Positions 17,140 to 27,529 of a stretch of 64,000 nt of DNA are shown here, one piece after another. Source of the DNA: Iris pallida (taxonomy: Eukaryota > Streptophyta > Magnoliopsida > Asparagales > Iridaceae). How positions within the stretch are numbered: the first letter of the stretch is position 1; each line of letters opens with the position of its first letter. Both the position numbers and the translations under genes were made by a program. The notes under the pieces were generated by a model. It was not told the DNA's origin. It did no database searches and saw only the letters and a program-made list of their open reading frames with translations. The stretch is from contig JANAVB010015600.1 in assembly GCA_029216955.1 (NCBI GenBank), positions 36,258,497 to 36,322,496 of the forward strand. Reading direction: 5' to 3'.

Positions 17140-19800
17140 TACATCTTGCTTCTTGCTTCCACTTGGAGAACCATTTTTATGGTTTATTTCTCTTTCTCTC
17201 ATGATCCTGAGAGAGTTTAGTACTTAGCATTTTTTATTTCTTTGGCTTGTTCTTCTCGGTTGTCCATGGGTTTTGATCTCCCAACCTGGCGTGTATTATC
17301 GGTTGTCCATGGGTTCTGAACCATGGGAACTTCATTTCTGGCTTGGGACGAAGGTTCCTGAGTCACGCTCACGTTCTTACGTGTTAGCGTGTATTTTTAG
17401 TCACGCTCACGTTCTTACGTGTTAGCGTGTATTTTTAGTCACGCTCACGTTCTTACGTGCGTGCATAAATTTTAGTCACGCACACGTCTTTACGTGTTAG
17501 CGTGTATTTTTAGTCACGCTCACGTTCTTACGTGCGTGCGTGAATTTTAGTCACACACACGTCTTTACGTATTAGCGTGTATTTTTAGTCACGCTCACGT
17601 TCTTACGTGCGTGCGTAAATTTTAGTCACGCACACGTCTTTACGTGTTAGCATGTATTTTTAGTCACGCACACGTTCTTACGTGCGTGCGTGAATTTTTA
17701 GTCATGCTCACGTCTCTACGTGTCAGCGTGAATTTTGCGTCACGCTCACATCTTTACGTGCCAGCGTGACATTTTAGTTACGCACACGTCTTTGCATGCG
17801 TGCGTAAATTTCTTATTACTTTTCACGCTCACTTTTCACGCTCACTTTCCACGCTCATTTTTCCACGCTCACTTTTCACGCTCACGCTGTGCGTGCGTGA
17901 ATTACTTTTCACGCTCACGCTGTGCGTGCGTGAATTTTCCTTCACGCTCACGCTGTGCGCGCCAACGGGAACCACTTTTCACGCTCACTCCTATCTACTA
18001 GACTTGGCGTGACTTATTGGCCTTAGCATAGATTTGTTGGCGTGACTTCTTGACCTGGGTGTTTCTATTTATTCATTTAATGGTGGCATGATAGTTCTCA
18101 TATTATATCCTTATGCTTTTTGCATGAACTCGATAATCTTAGCATGTTAATGTTTTTGATACATATGGTTGTGTAGAACGTGTCCTGTGTCTTGATTGAT
18201 TGATGGATACCCAGTAAGACTGGAACTTGACCTTGAGAGTTATAGACTCGACCCATTTAATACTAAATGACTTTCATGCCTTGTCACCATTGATGACGAT
18301 AGTTATCTTGACTAAATTGATCATGCGTTCCTAGTTGGAACTAAGAGACTGACTAGTCGTCTTATTGAATTGAATGAATGAGACACGTTCATGTAATGAA
18401 CTATTGCAATCGATTAGCCGATCCCGAATATTGGCATACATGCACATGCAGGCTTCAAATTATTTATTTATTTATTTAGTTATTTATTTATCTTACAAAA
18501 ACAGCACGTGTACTTTATGGTCAAGGCATGATTACTCCGTGGTTAGATTTGATTGTTGCATCAGGCTATGTAAGACCTACGATATAGCCGCACGGGTATC
18601 GTTGTAGAGTTGCGCATATCGTACCTCATACAAAAGTACTCATTTGAATGACCATGATCCACGGCATGGGATTTTGCTTAACATAGAGGCTTTAAGTTAA
18701 ATAAAATAATGATGGCATGGAGAGAATGGATTCCCGAGTTCTTATATGGCAGCCCTCTTGGGACTAGTAGTGCCCGACAGGCCGGCTGGTTCCCACAGAT
18801 ACTGTAAATCTGTCACACGGGCAGGGAACGGTATCTGCTTATATTATTAAATTGTACATGGTATATTAACGGCGGGCGTCCCGCTGGGACTCGTCTAATT
18901 ACATGATTGGCGCAATTGATTAATTGGATAGACTAGCCTTGCTCGCACATAGTAAGAACTGAGGAATCTTTATTGCATAATTTCAGGATAACTTGGGACT
19001 CACAATAGCAAGCCGTAGTAGTTGATTGGCCGTTCAAGATGATTTATTTGTGTATTGTACCTACTCTGTTGTCTAACTGAGATGATCAGAATGTCAGGAC
19101 ATGACGGGCCAACTTCTGTCCTTGTTTGGTTGGGAGGTTGGTTCGAAGTGTCGTGATGTTATGTGAATCCTAGTGGAAAGCAGAGATCTATTATTATATT
19201 CTCTTACTTACTGGTTTAATCCTTCATATCGTCCTTCCTTGTGGTACTTGCTATTAGAGGTCTAACCTCTCTGGTTTTGCATGGCCAGATTTAGAGCCGG
19301 TTCCCGAGGACTCAGCTTACTTCCACCTCCAAGATGGTCAATACTAGGGAAATGATCGCAGGAGGACTCGAGTGGGTTCCTTACTCCACCACTCGTTTTG
19401 TTATTTACTTCATACTTAGCCGTTTGGCACCGACATGTTAGTCGAATTGTCTTGCACTTACTTTTACATAATTGTAATTAAGTCAGACTGCAGCTGATAA
19501 CAATTGTGTATATGTTACTATACATCTGGCTATGTTTTGTAAAGCCAGATCTCAAGAACATTTTGACTGAGCGTTTGGGACGCCTTACTGCTTATTCTCA
19601 CATGTTCTCTATTTTCTGTTTCTTGTTTGAATGATTGAGACAATAGATGTGAAGTGACCATAGTAAGACTTTCATGTAGTATGCACCCCCTCGTCTGGTT
19701 AGACAGCATTGATCGTATTATACGGTATTCATCTACCCGTAATACGTAGCTGGCTGAGTCATTCCCCCGCTCTCCAGTATTCTGGTTCTGGGGCGTGACA
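17140..19800 (-). mobile_element. fragment of another LTR element, LTR edge at 19800
   Basis: The right boundary reads ...TTCTGGGGCGTGACA on the plus strand, so on the minus strand the sequence starts TGTCACGCCCC, a typical plant Gypsy LTR start. Directly after it (19801) the MULE transposase frame begins in mid-protein, so this element was inserted into that gene. The left part was later cut by the Tat insertion at 17139, so its other end and the target duplication are not visible. No gag or pol frame was found. It holds the minisatellite at 17361-17990 and an (ATTT)n stretch near 18458-18493. The rest, including 18000-19800, shows no gene. Confidence 0.6.
17361..17990. repeat. 38-bp minisatellite and shorter CACGCTCAC repeats
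   Basis: Units begin AGTCACGCTCACGTTC, continue TTACGTGTTAGCGTG and end TATTTTT, repeating every 38 bp from 17361 to about 17805 (about eleven copies, the second half more varied). From about 17818 to 17990 the array shortens to repeats of TTTTCACGCTCAC every 13-16 bp. Each unit pairs CACG.. with ..CGTG, so single units can fold. Open frames across this array are simple consequences of the repeats. Confidence 0.85.
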
Positions 19801-21665
19801 GTGCTGCATGAGAAGAATGATAACAACAAGTCCAGTTTGAGGACAATATACAATGCACTAGCTAGGTCGAAAACAAATACTCTAAAAGGAAGACTGGCGA
19901 TGCAGCAAGTGTTGAAGGTACTTGCCGAAAATTATTACGTGGAATACCATTGAAGACTTCCACAGAGCAATGAAGTCATTTCTATGTTTTGGTCCCATCC
20001 GGATTGCACATAATTGGCACGGTCCTTCGCCGATGTCTTAGTTGTTGATTGCATGTACAAGACTAATAAATTAAAGATGCCTCTTTTTCACATTGTCGGG
20101 TTCACTTCTATCGGTAAAATATTTTCAGTTGCCTTTTGTTTCATGAAGAACGAAACAGTAGAGGACTATACATGGGCTTTGGAAAAGTTGAAGTCACTTT
20201 ACACTGGACAGAGAGAGCCGTCAGTTTTTGTCATCGACCGGGAATATGCATTGATGAATGCTATTGATATCGTATTTCTTCATGCTCGTAGATTATTATG
20301 CACTTGGCATGTAAATCAAAATATTCAAGCACAATGCAAGATGAAGTTCGAGAAAGTAGATGGCAAAGTCGACATGGAACGCTTCGAAGAATTCTACAGA
20401 GATTCGACCCTTGTATGGCGAGCAAGTACTAAAGAAACTTTCGACGCAGCATGGTACATCTTCAAAGAGCAGTGGGAAAAGAGCAACCCGGCATGTATAT
20501 CTTATATCAAATACACATGGCTTGATCCACATAAAGAAAATTTTGTCTTGGCATGGACGAATACGGTAAAACATTACGGCACGACCACTACCAACCGTAC
20601 CGAAGCATCACAATCAAGACTGAAAAGACATCTTTGTTCATCGGTCGGGGGTTTTGTGTCAGTTTGGGAAGCAATCAATCAAATGACCAATTCGACCGTG
20701 AACGAGATAAAGGCTTCATTTGAGATGAGCCTCAATATTATGATACACCAATATAAGAAATAACATCTCTTGTCTGATTTAATCCATGTAGTGTCCCACT
20801 CTGTATTGAATTTACTACTTCGTGAGATTGGTCGTGCGAATTCAGTCGGGTTCGATACCGAAGTATGTGGTTGTACATATCGTACTTGTCTCGGCCTCCT
20901 TTGTGCACACGAGATCAACGAATATCGACGTCACTGTAGACCTATTCCAATAGTGGTCGTTGATCAACGTTGGAGACAGCTGTCGATCATGCCTATAGTG
21001 GATATTCATGATGATTTCTTTTCCATGCCACAAATGAAACTTCTTCATGCAAGATGGTGTGCCGCACTAGAACCTGAAAGGAGGTCTATTGAGCTCAAAA
21101 TCCAAGAACTTGCCAATCCGGCAAGTAGTCGTCTACAGGAGCCATCTATTGTCATTGCTCCGAAGGGTATACCGCCAAAAAGAACACATAATAAGAAGCT
21201 CCAAGATACTAAGCGAGAACCCTCACTCTTTGAGCATATTGAAAGAAGCGTGGAAAGTGTAGTCATTCCAAAGAGGATGAACGAGCTTCCTACTCACAGA
21301 AAGATGCAGAAAAATAGTGTTGTTACATCGCTTGATGTGTACATTGGTGCTTTTTTGCCCGCCATACTGGAATATATTTGGTCTATAGATGATGTGCTGA
21401 AAGACGAACATTGTAGATTTCATGTACTTGCATGACATTTAGGCTACCCCCCAAAGACGGATGGAGACAAGTCAGAGCAGAGCTATATTCTGAGTTGGTG
21501 TCTCGTCTTCCATTCTACAGCAAAATACTTGGCCAAAAAGATGTTGGAGAATTGTTGACAAACATTTCGCGCGATACCCAGACCACTGGACCAGAACATT
21601 ACTTGGACATACCATCTGTTGCATATCTATTCGCTAACAAGTATAAGATACCAATCAAGTATTGA
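19801..21665 (+). pseudogene. Mutator-like (MULE) transposase with SWIM finger and OTU-like C-terminus, broken
   Basis: The remnant starts in mid-protein at the LTR edge. The MULE catalytic domain is clear: SFADVLVVDCMYKTNK (20023-20070), FTWALE-like YTWALEKLK, then FVIDREYALMNAI (20224-20265) and LCTWHVNQNI. A SWIM zinc finger CGCTYRTC...LLCAHE follows near 20860-20920. The end resembles the OTU cysteine-protease fold: DEHCRFHVLA with the nucleophile cysteine, then GWRQVRAELYSEL and LDIPSVAYLFANKY. The frame ends at TGA-less IPIKY (TGA... at 21663-21665) before any catalytic histidine block. Breaks in frame: TGA 19951, TAA 20011, TAA 20761, TGA 21433, then a shift at the C6 run 21447-21452. 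MULEs carrying protease-like domains are known; activity here is impossible. Confidence 0.85.
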
Positions 21666-21770
21666 ATAATGTAACAAGTATTCATAAGTATCATTTTGTA
21701 TCATTTTCTATCAAGTATTGATTAATGTAACAAATATTCATGAGTATCATTTTGTATCGTTAGTATCATT

Positions 21771-22326
21771 ATTGACTGAATGTTGCAATATGGACTGCCC
21801 AGTTCCTGGGCAGTCCAACTCACATCAAGTATTGAGTTGAACTGCCCAGTTTTCTGGCAGTCCACATGTTAATATGGACTGCCAGAAAACTGGGCAGTCC
21901 AACTCAATACTTGCTGTGAGTTGGACTACCCAGAAATTGGACAGTCCATATGAGTATGTGGACTGCCAGAAAACTGGACAGTCCAACACACAGCAAGTTC
22001 TGACTTGGACTGCCCAGTTTTCTGGCAGTCCACATTAACATATGGACTGCCAGGAAACTGGGTAGTCCATCGCACAACAAGTATTGACTTGGACTGCCCA
22101 GTTTTCTAGCAGTCCATATTATTAACATGTGGACTGCCCAGTTCCCGGGCAGACCAACTCACAGCAAGTATTGAGTTGGACTGCCCAGGTTGAGTTGGAC
22201 TGCCCAGTTTTCTGGCAGTCTACATTAATATATGGACTGCCAGAAAACTGGGCAGTCCAACTCAATACTTGCTGTGAGTTGGACTGCCCAGGAACTGGGC
22301 AGTCCATATTACAACATTCAGTCAAT
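21771..22326. repeat. array 1 of alternately inverted 25-bp modules
   Basis: Twelve full modules and one truncated one have arms GGACTGCC and GGCAGTCC around a 9-nt centre, CAGTTTTCT or its complement AGAAAACTG. Neighbours mostly point in opposite directions and are joined by two spacer types, one containing ACTCA(C)A..CAAGTATTGA and the other CATTAATAT. The array as a whole is inverted: it begins ATTGACTGAATGTTG and ends CAACATTCAGTCAAT, and weaker inverted similarity (ATACTTG/CAAGTAT, GATACAAAATGATAC) extends to about 21660 and 22440. It lies between the end of the transposase gene and the end of the convergent PMD gene. Confidence 0.88.
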
Positions 22327-22800
22327 AAGTCATCCATATTACAATATTCAGGATCCAAAACTCATCAATACTTGTTACATTCATCAATACTTGATACAAA
22401 ATGATACTCATCCATATTTCATAATGATACTCATCAATACTAGTCACACAGTCACAAGAGTCACAGAGTAGCATAGTCAATATGTCACATAGTCACAGAG
22501 TATTCAGATACACAGGCCACTTGAGGCTCAATAAGCCACAAAGTCAGTAAAGTGATTACAGAGTATTAAGATACAAATCACATAGTCAGTCAAGTGTTAT
22601 AAATCACATAGTCATTCTTGGTCATGACGCATCTTCGTGCGTCGCTCCTCTTCGAAAAATGGATAATCATCTGTGATGTTTTGCATCTGCAGGCCAACAT
22701 CTTTGTAATTCTCGCCCTTGCACATGATTAAACCTTTCCCTAACTTCTTAACTTTCGGAGCCTGCATGCACGAATAAAAATTATAAATTTAGGTACTGAT
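22327..22800. repeat. spacer with degenerate short repeats after array 1
   Basis: The first 110 bases carry CATCAATACTTG and AATGATACTCATC repeats that mirror 21660-21770. Next comes a run of CACATAGTCACAGAGTA repeats to about 22620. Then the decayed 3' part of the minus-strand PMD gene approaches. No separate gene is seen. Confidence 0.6.
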
Positions 22801-24802
22801 ACTCATCAATACAAGACTGGGTTACCGACACTTACCATCTTTTGCAGTGCATCATATAGTACTGACTTGGATGGTAGAGGAGCTGCTACCGGCACTTTAG
22901 CACTTCGCTTATCAGGATCCAACATTATACCATGTCCGGCATCCACGTAATACTCCATATAATCCTTACTACAATCCCACATCTCTACCGTCGGAGTTCG
23001 TATGGTTTCACCGACAACATGACGTTGCCACTCAGTAAAAAACATAGAACCCCAAGGGTAGTACGACGGACATAAGTCCTTGCATTCTTCCCTTTGGCAG
23101 CAGTCCTCAATTTTAAAGAGCTAGGGATAGTATGTACATAACCAAACTGACGAAGCACTCGGTCTGGGATGTGAGGCTCCTCAGTTTCATGACAAAAATA
23201 TCGGGCCTCTAAATAGTACAACCGGTTGCACCGCATGAGTAGTATTTCACATATCCCGATATGGATCCCAAATAATCTACAATATGTAATCATTACTTAA
23301 GGAATTATTAATTAATGTGAAAAACTATAGTAGTACGTAAATGCTACTTTAACTTAATGCCTCTAAATAGTGCAAATTGTTTCACCTCCTTCGCCTTCAT
23401 ATCTTCTAGAGTGACACGTAGGGTTGCCAAGGTATGTGGATGTCTGGTATCTATCTTAGCCGGCTTCTATTTGCATATCCTAGGCATCTGCTCATCATAA
23501 TCTCTATTAAGAGTCGCCCTCTTAAGCGTCGGAAAATGCTCGTATATCTACGCATGTAAATGTAAAATATAATAATGTCATCGTTATCGAAAGAATTTTA
23601 TATTACCTATAAACACTATACGGTATTATTTGCTTACAAGGAGCATAGTCTGGCAACCAGCTATTGTCTTCGACTCGACTCGAGATGCAGCACCAAGCTC
23701 GCGGTAGAGATGTGCTAGGATACCACTTCCGAATGATACTTGATCCATAGTATTCAAGTCCGTAAGATTGTTTAGATATTTGGCATGTATCGCGGTCCCG
23801 GACTTGTCGGTAATGCCGACGGCCCCTAGGATAAACTATATGTATGCCCGGGCCACGGAGTCGTCACTAGCATCGTCGTCGTCGTCGTTGTCGGAGTCGT
23901 CGGAACAGAATGTATTCCTCAAAAGAACTTAACGGAACTCCATACGACTTCTTAAATTCGGGAAGGGTGACAAAAGTCTCCGTCTCAACCCCAAGAGAAT
24001 TGGCGACTAGTCCCACCAGCTCATCATACATCTCGAAGTCACCCACAGAATAATCCATCGCCATTTGACGATCGTCAACTCTAAGCCCCAAAATGTGGTG
24101 GACATCATCAAGGGTGATTGTCAACTCTCCGTCTGCGAAATGGAAATTATTGGTTTCTGGATGCCAAAGCTCCATAAACGCAGATATCATTGCGTGGTCT
24201 AATATCTGATACGAGTATTTTGCCAAATTTTACAATCCGATGGGGGTGATTTTTGCCTTCACACTCTCTTTCAACTTGTCAAATCCCCACGTACTACATA
24301 TCTTCGCATGGTTTATTACCCTAAAAAGGCACGATCTTTTCTGCAAATAAAAAAATTAAAAACAAACTTCTGATATTAAATACAAGTATTTTTTTGAATA
24401 ATTATTCTATATTTAAGGTAATCAACTAACCGGTCCTTCCAGATCTGATAAAAAATGTGATTCTTGATTGACGTCAATATCGAGCAACCAATTGGGCCAG
24501 AATCTTCCGTTTCCTCGATTGCAGGAGAAGGACCGGATGGACTGGATCCATCGTCACCTCTCTTTCGAGCAACGGGTACATCATCATCAGAAGATGAATC
24601 ATCACGACGATTCACTGGCTTCTTCAAACGACTTGCAACATGTTTCGTTCCACGGGTTCTTATCTGTGAGACTGGTTCTGGTTCTCTGATTGTTAGCGCT
24701 TATCAAGAACTCTACCAGCTGCACGCGCCTTGCGATCTGATGCTGTAGGACGTTTTCTTTCAGGACGGCCTCAACGTCCTTATCCTTCTCTCTTCTTCTC
24801 AT
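22800..24802 (-). pseudogene. decayed PMD gene of the MULE region
   Basis: Read downward, pieces of a plant mobile domain protein appear in order. They are an acidic Ser/Asp stretch with GPIGCSILTSIKNHIFYQIWK (24525-24430), STWGFDKL (about 24290), then ISAFMELWHPETNNFHFADGELTITLDDVHHILGLRV in two blocks at 24190-24070, which is the family signature. They continue with ARAYI, FGSGILAHLYRELG and YDEQMP at 23870-23490, and finally PDRVLRQFGYVHTIP near 23160 and the WQRHVVGETIR region near 23020. Breaks include TAA 24230-24232, a shift and TAG near 23836-23840, and TAG in the 23480 region. A probable exon 1 lies at 27498-27526. The gene runs opposite to the transposase and converges on it. Confidence 0.75.
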
Positions 24803-24843
24803 GACTAATATTTAATCTTAATTAGATATTAAAATGTATAACT

Positions 24844-25055
24844 ATGGACTGCCCAACAATCGTCCAGGTCAGAGCATGTTTAGTTTTGGACTGTCCAACT
24901 CTGGCAGTCCAGACTGAATGTTGGACTGCCAGAAGAATGGACAATCCAAGTCACAACATGTGTAAATTTGGACTGCCCATTCTTCTGGAAGTCCAGTTTC
25001 TATGTTGGACTGCCAGAAGAATAGGCAGTCCAAAGTTACACATGTTGTGACTTGG
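24844..25055. repeat. array 2 of inverted modules, left part
   Basis: About five modules have the same GGACTGCC/GGCAGTCC arms as array 1 but a different centre, CATTCTTCT or AGAAGAATG, alternating in direction. Spacers contain GTTACACATGTTGTGACTT or TTTCTATGTT. The array is split at 25055 by the solo LTR and resumes at 27190. Once that insert is removed, the array lies in the presumed first intron of the PMD pseudogene. Confidence 0.85.
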
Positions 25056-27189
25056 TGTAACGACCCGCTCCGCCCTAGCGGAACGCCGATTCAAACGGCA
25101 AGTTCAACGACTCAAACGAGCCGTCGACCCGAAGAGTTGGCCTCGACCAGATGTAGAATCGATGCAAGGCTTGCATTGGCCGTCAAGATGAATCCAGACC
25201 TAGACTTTCAAAGGCGCACTCGGAGTATCGTTCGGCCGATGCGAACATCGCTAAGGTGGGTGGCTCCGATGAACCCGTCTTTGCTTAGCCTAGACACATA
25301 ACAATACGGACACTATCACTAGAATCGCTAGGCGATAACACCGTGTATGCTAATAGATGACTCAACGCACCTAGCTAAGGGAATTATCCCATCTTGCATG
25401 CTTGTTTAGAACATGGAAAAGAACTCGGCAAATATAGAAACTCTCGCACCGCGTTCTACGCTCGTGCTAAGGCACAAGCTCACGTTCAAGTCCCTTATGC
25501 GTTCAAACAATGAAATAATGAATGGTTTATAATAATGAAACGGGAAGACTATCAACATAGTCGCTCCGAGTAGAGTTTAGCAACATTGAAAGGCTATGGG
25601 ACCGATGGGTCGCCAAGGCGACTCCCGTACCGGGAGTTGTGTAATGCGTGAATGAATGAATCAACGAATGAATGAACGAATGAATAAATACGTGAAAATG
25701 AATGAACGAACGAACAAGTGAAAGAAAGAAATGAAAGAAAGAATACATGAAAGATAAGACATGAAAGACGTTAGCGACATGTGTGACAAACACGTGCAAC
25801 GGGGCTCGCTACCCGCGCTGTACGGACGCCAACCTGGTCGATAACGCATTATGGCTAAGGGTTAGCCTACGGCTCGGAGACAACCGTTATGTTAAATGAT
25901 AAGTAAAATACGAAATGGTCATGGACAAACGGCACGGGCGATGGGGGGAAATACCGTGGCCGTCATGAGGAAGGATTTTGCGGCACGATCGATGGAGGGT
26001 AATCGTGGCCGGCCTAGGCGGAATCAATACGGAGATTACGGTCTGCCTGGGTGCGGGCTTGGACACCAGGGGACGTAAGTGCAGGGTATATTCAAGAGAC
26101 TTAACAGGGTGTACCAGCCATCACCCTACGCTAAGTTGAGAATTACCAAGGGGAATGTCCAAAATGGCTTGTAAAGCCAGCGACCCATGCATGTAGATTA
26201 AGTGGACTATGCTGGTGGCAATCCACGTGCAAGTCCTTGCATTGAAATCAAAGTAGTCTAAGTTAAATGAACAAGTGCCTCCTGAACGTGCTTGAAATAT
26301 AACATCCTGAACATGAACATGCCCGAAATATAACACTCTTGAACACGCTTGCAATGTAACATCCAGAACATGCTCGAAATACAATATTCTGAACGTGCCT
26401 ACGACGTGCTAGGACCCGAGACATGAACACGCCCGTAACATTGAATGTTTACATGAATCATGTTATGATGAAATATGTGAATTGTTGACTGACTTGATTT
26501 ACCTTGGACAGGAAAAGCCGGACGGTAAGTATGGGTAAGTCGTGCATGTATTTCCATGCGACACTTGAATTCAGCAACACGAGATAGGTCATGATAGGTG
26601 CCATGAAATTGATCCTAAGGCAAGATTAGAAAGACAATGAATGATAGACGGTGCACAAAAGTAAATAGAACGTGTTTGGTAATGATAGCATTGTGGGCGA
26701 GCTAGCCTCCCCACCAGTGCATAACAATGTACTGATAACCCCACAGTCTGTTTGCAGGAAGCATGAAACGTCGGCAGGTGCGGAGCTTCCCTCGAACGTG
26801 CTAAGGCGCGGGGCTATCTCTCGAGCCTTGGAGCGTTGCAAGGAGCTGAAGCACCCTATACAGGACATAATGTATTGGAACATCGCCATGAATCATTCCA
26901 TCTTGTAAGTCACTTGGCACTCCTTTTATGTTTCAGAGAGAGAGAGCCTGAGCGATTTGTAAACTCGGCCTAGCGCCGCTTGTAAACTTATTGAATATCA
27001 ATAAAGAGTTTGAATTCGCTTCAATTCGTGTTCATTTACTTTCCGCTGCAAATGGAGACACTCTGTGCGACTCTGTGGCCTAGCTCGAATCGGCCGTTTC
27101 TGGACTTGGCCTTGCACGGGAGCAACCTAGGCCCGTGCGGCATCACGTCTTAGCGAGGACGATCGCTCTTACGGGAGCGGGACGTGACA
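25056..27189 (+). mobile_element. solo LTR with 5-bp target duplication (2134 bp)
   Basis: It starts TGTAACGACCCGCTCC and ends GGGAGCGGGACGTGACA, so its ends are TG/CA and roughly inverted. It is flanked by CTTGG at 25051-25055 and again at 27190-27194, the duplication made on insertion. No internal coding region or second LTR is present, so unequal recombination probably removed them. An AATAAA at about 27000-27005, with T-rich sequence after it, suggests the plus orientation. A (GAAT)n-like stretch lies at 25650-25740. Open frames inside it do not resemble proteins. Confidence 0.88.
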
Positions 27190-27340
27190 CTTGGACTGCC
27201 CATTCTTCTGGCAGTCCAGTCTGTATGTTGGACTGCCAGAAGAATGGACAGTCAGTCATAGCCTGTGTAACTTTGGACTGCCAATTCTTCTGGCAGTCTA
27301 CGATAAGGATTGGACTGCTAGAAGAACGGGCAGTCCACGT
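27190..27340. repeat. array 2 of inverted modules, right part
   Basis: Four modules (starting about 27192, 27229, 27274 and 27310) continue the alternating pattern and the CATTCTTCT centre seen left of the solo LTR. The first five bases are the right copy of the CTTGG target duplication. The array ends near 27339 at GGGCAGTCCACGTCG. Confidence 0.85.
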
Positions 27341-27497
27341 CGATACAAACATTCTCCTATGTTCGTGAGTGCTATTTTGATTTAAAAGACTTTAGTTCCC
27401 ATCGAAATACTTACAATTAAAATAATGAATGAAACGTAATGCACACGAGATTAATTGTAGGGTTTCAGATAGGAAAAATTTAAGAAATAATGGGTAC

Positions 27498-27526
27498 CTT
27501 GTTTGCGAGGAAGTTTTCGGTGCCAT
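27498..27526 (-). pseudogene. probable first exon of the MULE-region PMD gene
   Basis: The minus-strand ATG at 27526 encodes MAPKTSSQT and is followed after an AAG by GTACCC, a possible splice donor. Before it, from about 27650 down, lies a pyrimidine-rich leader (CTCTCTCTTC types) like plant 5' untranslated regions. The MAPKT start and short first exon match the PMD gene of the Tat element at 1058. Linking it to the 24802 exon across array 2 is inference. Confidence 0.5.
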
Positions 27527-27529
27527 TGC

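Noticed and set aside
17735..18012. Plus-strand frames of Phe/His/Arg/Ser repeats
   Set aside because: They are translations of the CACGCTCAC minisatellite and have no other coding signal.
21771..22326. CRISPR-like array
   Set aside because: Repeats are alternately inverted with repeated spacers, in a plant transposon; not a CRISPR arrangement.
24464..24748. Plus-strand frame of 94 codons
   Set aside because: It is the antisense of the PMD pseudogene's acidic N-terminal exon, whose minus-strand reading gives family-like sequence.
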